Part shown: piece after piece, positions 10,780 through 22,989 of the stretch
Layout of the letters: each line of letters begins with the position of its first letter
Position numbering within the stretch: position 1 is the stretch's first letter
The notes under the pieces: model-generated
Seen by the model: the letters and a program-made list of their open reading frames with translations, nothing else
Told to the model about the DNA's origin: nothing
Database searches by the model: none
Program-made: the position numbers and the translations under genes
NCBI GenBank assembly: GCA_037176705.1
Contig: CM073896.1
Coordinates: 27,974,708-28,038,707 of the forward strand
From: Molossus alvarezi
Lineage: Eukaryota > Chordata > Mammalia > Chiroptera > Molossidae
Length of the DNA stretch: 64,000 nt
Direction: 5' to 3'

Positions 10780-11648
10780 AATGTTATAGTGAAAGGTAAG
10801 CTTTGAAAAGGTACATTTGAGGAGAGTAACAATCAGATTTGTGTTCCAGCATGATCATGAAAAGGATGAATAGAAGGGAAAGAGACTAAAAGTGAGAGAA
10901 AGTTAGAAAACATGAACTGAGATTGTGACAGAGGAGAGGAAAAACTGATTGTTTAGAACTTGATAACCACCTGACGTGGAGATGACAAAAGATGGCAAGA
11001 GGGTAGAAGGGGTGAAGCCATGTCTTCTCATTTGTAAATGAGTAGATGGCAATATTATTAGCATAACTAGAAAACTGAGAAGTGGTGCAATCTTGGGGAA
11101 CCAAGGCTAGACATGATTTCAACTTTAGAGGCGTTGTATTTAAAGCTGCAAATTTGAACCTTAGGAGAAAGCTGAGTGTAGAGGTATGGAGTTTGAAAGG
11201 TGGTTGAAAGGCAATGCCAGTCCTTGTTAATCTTGTGTCTATAAAATGAAGGAAATCTTTATAGTACAGAGTTCAGATGTATTATTGGTGAAGACATCTA
11301 CATTTACTTCATACCAAACACAACTAAATCTGTAAATGCAATGATTTTATGTTCATTTGATGCCTAGAATGTGACCTTCTTCTTTAAGGTCCATAGTAAA
11401 ATGTCCTCGGCATGCTCTAATAACACATTAGCACAGTTATTTTTAACCACATGGCTTAAGATAAATTAATGAGAGACCTTAATAAATATAGTGAATGAGG
11501 ACAAATTATATATTAAAACTATCAGACTAAAGTATTATTAGTTACTTATTATATTTTGACCAAGACATTCTGTCTATAGAAAGTTTGATTAAAATTGACT
11601 GAAACTTCTTAAGTGAAAATTTTAGTATTTTTTTCAATATCTGATTAT
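10780..11648. other. No recognised feature
   Basis: Purine-rich on + to about 11220, then AT-rich. The open frame at 10886-11122 (-) shows no known domain. Nothing else is supported. Confidence 0.5.
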
Positions 11649-11662
11649 TTACTCATTATTTT

Positions 11663-11865
11663 TATTTCATTGTATTTATTAATTTAGAGAGGAAGGGAGA
11701 GAGAGAGAGAAACATCAATGTGAGAGAGAAACATCCATTAGCTGCCTCCTGAACACGCCCTATGGGGATCGAGCCTGCAACCCGGGCATGTGCCCTGACT
11801 TGGAATCGAACTGGGACCTCAGTCCCTGGGGCAATGATCAATTCACTGAGCCACACTGACTGGGC
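11663..11865 (-). mobile_element. Ves-type SINE, short-tail form
   Basis: Reverse-strand SINE: tail, GAGAGAGAGAAACATCAATGTG block, body with 'gggcatgtgccctgac', B box region at 11807-11817 and A box region around 11846-11856 (reverse 'cactgagccacac'). Flanks share 'ttactcatt' (11649 and 11866), a likely target-site duplication. Confidence 0.95.
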
Positions 11866-12214
11866 TTACTCATTTAATTTTAAAATGTCAGGGAGTTTCT
11901 GCTTCTCCAGGGTACTTCTGTGCTTGAAATCTCTGCACTCCATCGCTACAATTCCTTTGAAATTGTGCCTAATGTAGTTGTCCACATTTCTTTCTTTTTT
12001 ACTTTTTAATTAATTTATTTTTGTTACAGATGTTTCTCCTTTCCCCCCATTGATTCTTCCCTCCACTTCCCTCCCTGCCCTGTCCCCAGCTTTGTTGTCC
12101 ATGTCCATTGTTCATGAATACATGCATATAAGTTCTGTGGTATATCTCCCCCCACAACCCTGTACCCCACTTCATATCTCTGGGACTACCCCATCCCTCT
12201 GTCTGTTATGTTTA

Positions 12215-15200
12215 TTATATTCCACAAATAAGTGAGATCATATGATACTTGTCTTTCCCTGTTTGGCTTGTTTGGCTTAGGATAATACTTTCCAGGACCC
12301 TCCATGTCATCTCAAAGGATAAGAGATCTTTCTTTCTTACAGCTGCATAGTACTCCATTGTGTATATGTACCACTGCTTTTTTATCCATTCATCTACTGA
12401 TGGACATGTGGGGTGTTTCCAGATCTTAACTATTGTAAATAGTGCTGCTACAATCATGGGGATACATATGTTCTTCCTGATTGGTGTTTCAGGCTTCTTA
12501 GGGTATATTCCTAGAAGTGGGATCACTGGGTCAAATGGAAGTTCAATTTTTAATTTTTTGAGGTAACTCCATATTGTTTTCCATAGTGGCTGCAGCAGTC
12601 TGCATTCCCACTAGCAGTGTACTAGAGTCCCCTTTTCTCCACACCCTTGCCAACACTTGTTGTTTGATGCTTTGTTGATGGCCGCCATTCTGACAGGTGT
12701 GAGGTGATACCTCATTGTTGTTTTAATTTGCATCCCTCTGATGATTAGTTATGTTGAGTATTTCTTTATTTGTCTCTTAGCCATTTGTATATTCTGTGAG
12801 GAGAGATATCTATTTAGTGACTCTGCCCATTTTTTTAATTGGGCTCTTTGTCTTCCTTTTGTTGAGTTGTATGAGAACTGTATATATATTAAAAATTAAC
12901 CCCTTATCTGATATATCATTGGCAATTATGCTCTCTCATACAGGGGGTTGCCTTTCCATTTTGATGATTATATCTTTCGCTGTGCAGAAGCTTTTGAGTT
13001 TTATGTAGTCCCATGTGTTCATTTTCTCCTTTGTTTCTTTTGCTGTAGGTGATGTATCGGTGAGAATACTGCTGTGTATGATATCTGAAATTTTGTTGCC
13101 TACATTTTTTTCTAGGATTTTTATGGATTCATGAGTCACATTTAAGTCTTTTATCCATTTTGAGTTTATTCTTGTGTATGGTGTAAGTTGATAATCTAGT
13201 TTCATTGTTTTGCATGTAGCTGTCCAATTTTCCCAATACTATTTCTTAAAGAGGCTATCTTTATTTCACTGTATGCTCTTGCACCTTTGTCAGATATTAA
13301 TTGAGCATATTGCCTTGGGTCCATTTCTGGGTTCTCTGTTCTGTTCCACTGGTCTATATAACTATTCTTGTGCCAGACCAGGCTGTTTTGATTACAGTGT
13401 CTTTATAGTATCATCTGAAATCTGGTAATGTGATCCCTCTAACTTTGTTCTTCTTTTTCAAGATTGCTGTGGCTATTCAGGGTCTTCTTTGGTTCCATAT
13501 GAACTTTGGAAGTATTTCTTCTAGTTCTGTGAAGTATGTGGTTGGTATTTTGATGGGGATTGCATTGAATCTATAGATTGCTTTGGGTAATATGGATGTT
13601 TTAATGATGTTAATTCTTCCAATCCATGAACAAGATATGTGCTTACAGTTTTTATATTTTCTACCATTTCTTTTTTCAATGACCTGTAGTTTTCTGCAAA
13701 TAGGTCCTTTACTTCTTTGGTTAAGTTTATTCCTAGGTATCTTAATTTCTTTGCCACGATGGTAAATGGGATTGTTTTTTTTAGTTTCTCTTTCTGTGTG
13801 TTCATCATTGACGTATAAGAATTCCATAAATTTCTTCCCATTAATTTTGTATCCTGCTACTTTGCCAAATTCATTTATTAAGTCTAGTAAATTTTTGATG
13901 GAGTCTTTGGGGTGTTCTATGTTTAGCATCATGTCATCTGTGAATAATGACAGTTTTACTTCCTCCTCTCCAATTTTTATCCCTTTTATTTTTTTAGTCC
14001 TGTATGATTGCTGTGGCTAAGACTTCCAGTACTATGTAAAATAAGAGTGGTGAAAGTGGACATCCTTGTCTCGTTCCTGTTTTTAAGGGAAGTGCTTTTA
14101 GTTTTTTCCCATTGAGTATGATGTTGGCTGTAGGTCTTTTATATATGTCCTTTATTATTTTGTGATATGATCCTTTTATTCCCACATTGCTGAGCATTTT
14201 TATCAGATATGGATGCTGGAATTTATTGAATGCTTTTTCAGCATCTGTTGATATGATCATATGATTTTTATCTTTCATTTTGTTTAGGTGGTGTATCACA
14301 TTTATTGATTTGCAAATATTGTATCAGCCTTGCATCCCTGGGATGAATCCCACTTGGTCATGGTGAATAATTTTTTTTGATATATTGCTGGATTTGATTT
14401 GCTAGTATTTTGTTCAGGATTTTGGCATCTATGTTCATCAGGGATATTGGCCTGTAGTTTTCTTTCTTTGTAGGGTCTTTTTCTTGTTTTGGAATTAGAA
14501 TTATGCTGGTCTCATAAAACGAGTTTGGAAGTCTTCCTTCTTGAAATTTTTAAAATAGTTTTAGGAGAATGGGTATTAGGTCTTTGAATATTTGTTAAAA
14601 TTCACCCATGAAACCATCTGGGCCTGGACTTTTGTTTGCTGGGAGAGTATTGATTACATATTCAATTTCTTTTGTTGTTATTTGTCTGTTCAAATTTTCT
14701 TTCTCTTCTCAGTCCAGTTTTGGGAGACTATGTGTTTCTAGAAATCTGTCCATTTCGCTTAGATTGTCAAATTTGTTGCCATATAATTGTTCATAATATT
14801 TGTTAACAGTCCTTTGTATTTCTGTGGTGTCTGTTATTATTTCTCCTCTTTCATATCTGATTTTGTGTATTTGGGTTTTCTCTCTCTGTTTCTTGGTGAG
14901 TCTAGCTAAGGGTCCATCAATCTTGTTTACCTTTTCAAAGAATCAGCTCTTTGTTTCATTGATCCTTTGTTTTTGTTTTTGTTTTTTTGGTCTCCATGTC
15001 ATTTATTTCTGCTGTGATCTTCACTATATACTTTCTTCTACTTGCTGTGGGGTTTTCTTTCTGTTTGCTTTCTAGTTCTTTATGTTGTGAGGTTAGATAG
15101 TCTATTCGACATTTTTCTTGTCCCTTGTGGTAGGCCTGTAGTGGTATGAACTTCCCTCTCAGAACTGCTTTCACTGTATCCCAGAGATTTTGTGTCGTTG

Positions 15201-16035
15201 TGTGTTCATTTTCATTGGTTTCCAGGAATTTTTAAATTTCTTCCTTGATCTCCAGGGCAACCGATTTATTGTTCAATAACATGCTATTTAGCCTCCATGT
15301 TTTCAAATGTCTTTGCATGTTCTTCCTGCAATTGATTTCTAATTGCATTCCATTGTGATCTAAGAAGACGCTTGATATGATTTCAATCTTCATGAACTTC
15401 TAGAGACGTAGTTTGTGTCCTATCATGTGATCTATCTTTAAGAATGTCCCATGTGCACTTGAGAAGAATGTGAATTCCACAGTGTTGGGATATAATTCTC
15501 TGTAGATATTTATTAAATCTATTTGATCTAGTGCATCATTTAGAGTGTGTGTTTCCTTGTTAATTTTTTTTATAGAGGATCTATCCAGGGATGTCAGTGC
15601 GGTGTTGCCGTCCCCTGCTATGATTATATTGCTGTTGATTTCTCTTTTGAAGTCTTCCAGAAGTGTTTAATATATGTTGGTGCCCCTATATTGGGTGCAT
15701 ATATGTTTACCAAGGTTATATCTTCCTCTTGGATAGATCCTTTCAATATTATGTAGTGGCCTTCTTTGTCTCTAGTTAGGGCCTTCATTTTGAATTTATC
15801 AGATATGAGTATTGCTACCCCAGATTTTGTTTTGTTTTCTGTTTGCTTGAAAGATCTTTTTCCATCCCTTCACTTTCAACCTATGTGAGTCTTTTGTTGT
15901 GAGGCGGGTCTCTTATAAACAACATATATGTGAGTCATGCTTTCTTATCCAATCAGCTACTCTGTTTCTTTTTATCGGAGCATTCAAACCATTCACATTT
16001 AAGGTGATAATTGATATGTACTTATTTACTGTCAT
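12215..16035 (-). pseudogene. L1 ORF2, full span but broken
   Basis: ORF2 starts at an ATG at 16035-16033 and ends at a TAA near 12215. Domains in order on the minus strand are endonuclease (about 16035-15330), RT (about 14650-13480) with the catalytic box at 13944-13933, and the C-terminal region. The box reads FTDD instead of FADD or YADD; the two metal-binding aspartates remain. Many stops and frameshifts leave only short open pieces (15174-14956, 14299-13994, 13932-13477, 13205-12936, 12526-12215). Confidence 0.92.
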
Positions 16036-16069
16036 TTTTGTTTAGTGTGGTTATATTTTTCTTCCTATT

Positions 16070-16885
16070 TCTTCTACTAATTACAGCAGTCCTTTTAGCA
16101 TATCTTGCAGTGCTGGTTTGGTGTTAATATATTCCCTTAGCCTTTTTTTATTTGACCTTCTATTTTGAATGATAGCCTTGCTGGATAGAGTAGTCTTGGA
16201 TTCAGATCCTTGTTTATTATGACCTTGATTGCTTCATGCCATGTTCTTCTGGCCTGTATTGTTTCTGTTGAGAAGTTAGCTGAGAGCCTTATGGGGTTTC
16301 GTTTGTAGGTAACCTGTTGCTTAAGTCCTGCTGCCTTTAGAATTCTCTCTTTGTCTTTAAATTGTGGCATTTTAATTACCATATGTTTTGGTGTGAGCCT
16401 GTTTGGGTTCTTCTTACTTGGATCTCTCTGTGCTTCTTGAACTTGAATGCCTTCTACCTTCACCATGTTAGGAATGTTTTCTGTCACTATTTCTTCAAAT
16501 ATATTCTCTAACCCTTGCCCATTTTCTTCCTCATTGGGGACTCCTATGATGCGAATGTTATTATGTTCCCAGTTGTCCCTCAGTTCTCTTAAGCTGTCGT
16601 CCTGTTTTTTGATTTTTTTTTCCTTTTGGTTTTCTGATTGGTTGATTTTTTTCTACCCTGTCTTATAATTCACTGATCCAGTCCTCAGCTTTCTCTACTC
16701 TGCTATTTAGTTCCTGCAATGTGTTCTTAATTTCTGCTGTGTCATTCTTCATTTCCACTTGATTGATTTTCAATGTTTCTATATTTTTACTCATGGTACT
16801 GATTTTCTTACTCATGCTGTTGAGCTTCCTCAAGATCATGGCTCTGAAGTCTACCTCTGATAATTTGCTTAGCTGTATTTCATTG
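16070..16885 (-). pseudogene. L1 ORF1 C-terminal part, broken
   Basis: ORF1 encodes a trimeric RNA-binding chaperone. The kept open stretch (16487-16137) covers the RRM and C-terminal domain, with 'MPQFKDKERILKAA' and the basic 'ARRTWHEAIKVI' and 'LLYPARLSFKIEG' signatures. The coiled-coil part upstream (16490-16885) is present only in broken frames, and the start codon and N-terminus are lost through 5' truncation. It is nonfunctional. Confidence 0.9.
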
Positions 16886-18828
16886 GGGTAACTACTGATG
16901 TTTTAACATAAAAGAAATTAAGTCACATTGCTACACATTTACATATTAATATCACTAATATCATTAATTCACATTCTTGAAAACTTCTTTGCAGTTCCTT
17001 TCCTACAAGTAGAACCTTAGCTTTCCAGTGTACTTTTGGTTCCTCTTCTGTCATCCCCAACTGTCTGAAGCACAACCACATGCCCCAAATAAAATTCATC
17101 ATATTTGTTTATTGGCAGAAATATATATATTTCTCTAGCCACTTCTTTGGGTCACACCTCAGTCCTTAAAATTATACTCAGACAGTCTCAACTTCACACC
17201 AAATAAGCTTATTATAGTATGTCCAAAAACACAAATTTTCTTCCTGAGAAAATTTCTGGGGATTAGCTCTTAAAATAACATTTTCCCTCTTAGTTTTAAT
17301 ATAAAATTTTCATCAGTCTCATCATCTAATACATTACAGTGAATTAAAATTCTCTCAATCTATGAAATTCCATTAGGTACTTTCCCTCTAAATATGCTCA
17401 AAACTAAAAAATAACACATGTCTCTCTTAAATGATTGTTATTTTGTTCTGTGGGAATGAGGTATATTGCAAGAACCATTCTCTAATCAACTAGTAATGAA
17501 AATATAAAAGTGGTTATTTAGTTTCAAGAATAAAATCTATGTTTCTTCAATTTGCAATATAAGGTAACATATCTTGGGGTTGTGATAGAGATGCTCACTT
17601 GGGAATAACACACAAACACATACTGTCTCTTAGAAAGCGGAGTCCAAAAATAGAGCAGATGTGAGAAATGGCAAAGAAGGCACTGGGGACTGAACACAGC
17701 GCTACCATTGCACACTGAAAGTATCGTGGCATTGAATGTTCCATCCACTTGAAGTATTTGTGGTATGAAGGAATCAGGATTATATGCTGCCATGAGGACT
17801 ATCTCATTTAAGAAAGGTAAGGACCTCATGGATGAGCTTTTTCAGGATAAGAAGGTTCTGCACCTTGGGGAATTTTGTCAATCCACCCAAGAAAAGAACA
17901 AAGAAAGTCAAAGAAGACCAAGTGCTCTAGGGATACATATAATTCCATTAAGTCCACAGTAACAAGTCCTCTAGGAAGAAGAGGGAGCCCATTTTCAAAG
18001 GAAGGCTAGGCAGTCAAGAGGAAAGCTCAGCATGTAATGGAATGTCTGAAAACCCTTTTTTCACAGGAAGTTACCCATGAAACTGACCACCCAATGCCAA
18101 AACCTCTTAGGATTAGAGATCTTAACTTCTCCAGGAAAACTGTCAATAGTATTCATTCTTCTTGGACTTGACTGACTCCAAAGCTATTCAGTTTATTTAA
18201 AATTTAATAATCTATTCATCTATTAAGTTACTATTTTCTTCCAGGTACTTATGGCTTACTTTTGATTCTCTTAAATGTGAAACTAATATTATCAATGACT
18301 AAATTAAGATTTAGTTTATATAAGTGCCAAATATTATACAAATATTAATTGTGTGCACCAAGATTTAAATCTAGGTCTATATGGACTTAATTCACATAGT
18401 CTCTCTTACATGGATATACCTTGCTTAGCCTTGATAGAATAGAGGGCTGGGATATATAAAAAAGAAAAGTGTATTAAAACTAGTTATAAATTTTAAAGTC
18501 AATTAAAACTTTGTTATATATTATTATCATTATTATTATTTTTTGTTATATAAGGACTGAAAAATTCTCTCACTCCTAAAACCATGGATAAGTATCACAG
18601 AGTAATACTCTGGGCAGGAATTTATACACATGTTTAGGGTCACACTGCACCCTCGCTTTTTCTGGCATTTAAGTAGATAGGAGAGTATAGTGATGAATGG
18701 AGAGAGGGAGGCACTTTGGAGAGTGAGGGTCAAGTTCAAATATATGAGAATAAAATCCTACAAATTGGATGATATCAGCAGTATCAGACATTCCTGGAGG
18801 GGAAATGAATGGTTTGTTTAGTTGTTTA
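16886..18828. other. No recognised feature
   Basis: AT-rich unique-looking sequence. Open frames at 17524-17829 (-), 17765-17962 (+) and 18536-18739 (-) have no known motif or coding-like context. An ATT-repeat patch lies near 18526-18541. Confidence 0.5.
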
Positions 18829-20089
18829 TGACATGCTTATTCTCATCTGGGGACATTTTTAATGGATTTCAACTATGACCCATACTTTATATCTGCAGGG
18901 GCTAAAGAGTGCATATGATTTACCCACCAATCTTTGTATGTAATTCCGGTGGAAATTTGAGCATTTTTATAATTACAATTCTTATCATGATCAAAATCAA
19001 TATAGCTTATAGTATTTTATTATTAAATTATAGATCAAATTATTAACAATACAGTTTGAGTTATGACTATTTTATTGCATTAATATTCTTTATGATGTAT
19101 AAATGGTAACAACCTAATAAGTATCATAAAGCAAAATAATCTACTACTCTAGCAGAAGAGAAGAATTTGTTAAGTTATAAAATACATATTTTTCAGGCTA
19201 TTGGGAGGCATTCAGAGTAATAAGTTTTAAAAATTATTTTAACTTTGTAGTTTACATGCATATGCAAATTACTTCATAGCTAAGCATTTAAAAAATATTA
19301 TTGACAAAAATATCTATTTTCTTATTTCAACCCTAGGAGGAATATTTTTCCTAGTTTGGAAAAGGATTATTTTAGGGTGGAACATGTATTTGTGTGTTTT
19401 GAGTATTTAAAAAAATGTAAGTCTAAAATTCTTAAGATGAGGACAAATATTTTGATCTACATTAAAGGTTTTTATAATAATTTGATGCTGTATTTCACCA
19501 CCTGGTACTAGGCTGATCATCACTGTTTATAAATATTTAACATAATGGGGCAATTTTAACTATTTTAGAATAACAGTGATTCCTTTCTCTTATTGCTGTG
19601 GTAAAGTGGAAAAGATATTTTTGATCTAGAAAAAAGTATCCTGTTGTTTTCCTCTGAGGCAAATTAATTCAAAATATTATTTTTCTCCTTAAGCTTTAAT
19701 GATATGATAATAAGCAACCAAATGTCTAGAGTGAGACATTACCATTATTATTTGTTTTTATTTATTCACCAAATATAGGCTAGGCAGATAAAGAGGTCCA
19801 GAATTCTGCATAGGGGTCCTATTGAATCTTTGCCTGTCTGTGAATAAAGAGGGAAAAACCCATTGTGTTGTACAAGAATAACTTATGAGAAAAGAACATT
19901 AATATGGTTGTTGTATGGAACCCACCCCCAGAGTAAACAAAGAGCTGCCAATCATGCATGATTCTCCCATGCCAGAGTGAAGAAACCTCACTGACTACAC
20001 AAGGAATTAAACAGAGATGACACAAATCCTCATGAAGAAGAGGGGACGAATAGCTCTAAGATGAAGGCTAGATTGAGCTCCTCAAAATA
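18829..20089. other. No confident feature
   Basis: A 30-base stretch at about 18836-18862 ('attctcatctggggacattt') resembles the tail block of the long-tail Ves SINE, but nothing else of a SINE is present. The remainder is AT-rich and unassigned. Confidence 0.45.
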
Positions 20090-20584
20090 AAACTTTCAAA
20101 ATTTGTGAAATATAGGTGAAAAAGTGTTTAAAGGGAAGTTTATAGCTTATAATGCTTAATTTAAAAAGTGATGTACAAACCATTGATCTAACTTCCACAT
20201 TAAATAAAATAAAATATTTAAATACAAAAATCAAAGAAATAGAAAACATAATTTAACAGGAAGAAAATCAATGACATCAAAAGTTGATTCTTAAAAAGGT
20301 CAATAAAATTGATAAATCTCTAGACAGACTAAACTGGAAGAAATAAAAAGCACACAAATTTTAAAAATTAGTAGTGGAAGATGATTCAACAGACATAAAA
20401 AATGAATTAGGGAAGGAGAGACTATACTGGGACATCAGGAAATTAGGAAATAAGGCATATGTTCTTTTGATTACTGTATTTCACACATATATCCATATGC
20501 TAAAATGTATCAAATTGTGAAATTTAAATATGTACAGCTTATTGTATGTCAACTACATTTCAATAAAGCTGTTAACAGTTGTAG
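20090..20584 (+). mobile_element. Ancient L1 (L1M-type) fragment
   Basis: Two parts on one strand. 20095-20370 matches the ORF2 spacer between endonuclease and RT ('aaagggaagtttatagctta', 'aagaaaatcaatgacatcaa', 'ggtcaataaaattgataaat'). 20465-20580 matches an old L1 3' end ('gtacagcttattgtatgtca' and 'caataaagctgtt'). The RT region that should lie between is missing, so the element is internally deleted or is two pieces. It is old and noncoding. Confidence 0.65.
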
Positions 20585-20980
20585 TTATAAAAGTATTACT
20601 GGACATATCTTATGGTGTGTGTGTGCATATTGGTATTTGAGTGTTGTGTATATTAATAAATATACATCCCAGTTTTACTAAGAGTTCTTGCAGCATTTAC
20701 TTCTGAATAATATTTTCCGAACACTAACAATGGTACATGCTTTCTCCATAATTATCTATTTATTTTATATTACAATGTACTGGCATAGCCTGGGTTATTA
20801 CTTTTCTGACCTGACAATCATCAACATAATGAATAGTCTAACATATATATGATTATAAAACATTAAGTTTTTCTTCATTAAATAGAAATTTCATAACTGT
20901 ACATGACTGTTGCAGTGAATAAGTTATATTTATTATGCATTTATGTGACATAAACAATGTTAATCTATGAAACATCATTT
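20585..20980. other. No recognised feature
   Basis: AT-rich sequence with a short GT patch near 20614-20626. Nothing is assigned. Confidence 0.5.
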
Positions 20981-20989
20981 AAGGAAGTT

Positions 20990-21230
20990 TTTTTTTTTAA
21001 ATCCTCATCTGAGAATATTTTTTCATCTATCTTCAGATAGTGTGGGAGGGAGAGAGAGAAAGTGAGATGGAAGCATTGATGTGAGAGAGAGAGACACATC
21101 GATTGGTTGCCTCCTGACCAGGGCAGGGGACTGAACCAAAACTGAGGTATGTGCCCTTGACCAGAATCAAACCTACAACTCATTGGTCCCAGGGCCAACA
21201 CTCTAAACACTGACCCCAACCAGCCAGGGC
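20990..21230 (-). mobile_element. Ves-type SINE, long-tail form
   Basis: Reverse-strand SINE with T-run tail, tail block 'atcctcatctgagaatat', GAGAGAGA block, body and tRNA-like head ending 'cagccagggc'. Candidate target-site duplication is 'aaggaagtt' (20981-20989) with 'aagaaagtt' (21231-21239), one mismatch. It sits directly upstream of L1 copy 3. Confidence 0.95.
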
Positions 21231-21246
21231 AAGAAAGTTATTTTTG

Positions 21247-22050
21247 ATTACAAGATGGCAGCAGAGTAAATGGAAGCTTCACAGACTGTCTCCCAGGACC
21301 AAACTGGAATCACAACTAAAATAAAGACAAATCATCAGGAAAAAGCAACAGAAAAGCAACTTGCAAGGATCATATAACCAGGGACACTGACTCAATCTTG
21401 GTAGGATTGTGGAGGCACAAGATGGGGGCTGGGAGCCCACAGACAGCAGCAGCCTTAGCTGTGAGCAGTGCCCTTGGGTTAAACTCCCAGGCAGTTCCAG
21501 AGCCCAGAGCAAGGACATATGCTAAAATAGCCACAGCCACTCAACTTGGGGTCTGGCAGAGGGAGAGCGGACTAGACTGGAACTCTGTGGGGACACTTGG
21601 GACTTGGAGGGTGTTCAGAGCTTTCGCAGAGTTGCAGCCTTGAGGATGGTGGCTATCTTACTCCTTCCCAGGGATCCAGGGAGAGGTGGCGAACCACCCT
21701 TGGAGATTCAACCCTACCCAAGTGGGCCATTGAAACACAAATTGAGGCTCATTCACAATCAGCATCTGCCCCACGCTCGGGAAATTACCTTACTCTGAGT
21801 ACATGAGAGACTTTTTCATTCAACTGAGAACCCATGGCTCTTCAAATAACCACTGCTACTGATAGCCTCCAGGCAAAAAGCTAGAGGATAACTAAACCAT
21901 CCTTGGCTAGCAACTCTAACCTGAAATGTAAGACTTGACAGTGGTGTTTAAAGTGGGTCTTTCCTTACTCATCCAACCCAGGAGAGGGAGCCACAAACAG
22001 CAGAGCACCAACATCCACAGGGAAAATTTGGCAGGTTCCAAAACCCACTG
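21247..22050 (+). promoter_or_regulatory. L1 5' UTR / internal promoter region
   Basis: GC-richer than the flanks and beginning with an AAGATGGC word. In L1 biology this region drives transcription of the element from position +1. It is shorter than that of copy 5 because it lacks the tandem units seen at 44180-44610. Present promoter activity is unknown. Confidence 0.7.
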
Positions 22051-22920
22051 TGATAGCCAAAATATTAAAACAAAGAAACAAAAGCCAAATGAAAGAACAA
22101 GAGACCTCTCCCGAAGATGAGATAAATGTGGAGCAGTTAAACAAGTTAACAGAGCTAGAATTCAGAGTCATGATCTTGAGGAAGTTTAACAGCATGAGTA
22201 AGGACATCAACACAATGAATAAAGACACAGAAATGTTGAAAATCAACCAACTGAAAATTAAAAACCACCAAGAAGAAATGATGAATGACATATCAGAAAT
22301 ACAGAACACATTGGAAGGTCTAAACAGCAGAGTAGAGGAAGCTGAGGACCAGATTAGTGAATTAGAAGACAGGGTAAGAAAAAATCAACCAATCAGAAAC
22401 CAACAGAAAAAACAATTAAAAAACAGAAAGACAGCTTAAGAGAACTGTGGGACAACTGGAAATGTAATAACATTCCTTCATGCGAGTTCCGGAAGGAGAA
22501 GAAAATGAGTAAGGGTTAGAGAATATATTTGAAGAAATAGTGACAGAAAACTTCTGTAATTAGGTGAAGGAAGAAGGCATTCAAGTTAAAGAAGCAAAGA
22601 GAGCCCAAAGAGGCCCACACCAAGACACATAGGAATTAAAATGCCAAACATTAAAGACAAAGAGAGAATCCTAAAAGCAGCAAGAGATAAGCAAGGTTAC
22701 CTACAAAGGAAACCCCATAAGGCTCTCAGTTGACTTCTCAACAGAAACACCACAGGCAAGAAGGGAATAGCATGAAATAATCAAGGTCATGACAAACAAG
22801 AATCTGAATTCAAGATTACTCTATCTAGCAAGGCTATCATTCAAAATAGAAGGTCAAATAAAGAGCTTTCCAGACAAAAACACTCTAAGGAAATACATTA
22901 GCACCAAACCAGCACTGTAA
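22051..22920 (+). pseudogene. L1 ORF1, broken
   Basis: ORF1 codes for the RNA-binding trimer that packages L1 RNA. The first part (to 22439) keeps a long heptad-rich coiled coil with 'LEFRVMILRKFNSM' and 'VEEAEDQISELEDRV', then hits a TAA. The RRM and C-terminal domain (22440-22920) follow with further stops. The family start ATG (seen intact in copy 6 as ATGGTGAAA) has become ATATTAAAA near 22061, so even initiation is lost. It is nonfunctional. Confidence 0.9.
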
Positions 22921-22989
22921 GAATTGTTAAAAGGACTGCTGTAATTAGTAGAAGAAATAGGAAGAAAAATATAACCACACTAAACAAAA

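Larger units (their letters stand above)
12001..16885 (-). mobile_element. L1 LINE copy 2, 5'-truncated
   Basis: Read on the minus strand: truncated within ORF1 (about 16885), ORF1 C-terminal region, ORF2, 3' UTR with a G-rich tract (its complement lies near 12045-12090), and a short A-rich tail ending near 12001. Length is about 4.9 kb against 5.8-6.3 kb for the fuller copies here. The 5' boundary was set where similarity to the copies at 38515 and 52481 stops ('gctgtatttcatt'). No convincing target-site duplication was seen. Confidence 0.95.

Noticed and set aside
17765..17962. A lysine-rich 65-codon frame with a possible splice donor
   Set aside because: No known domain, no partner exon, and AT-rich unique DNA around it.
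18836..18862. Isolated SINE tail block
   Set aside because: Only about 30 bases match and no head, body or target duplication is present; chance or a tiny relic cannot be told apart.
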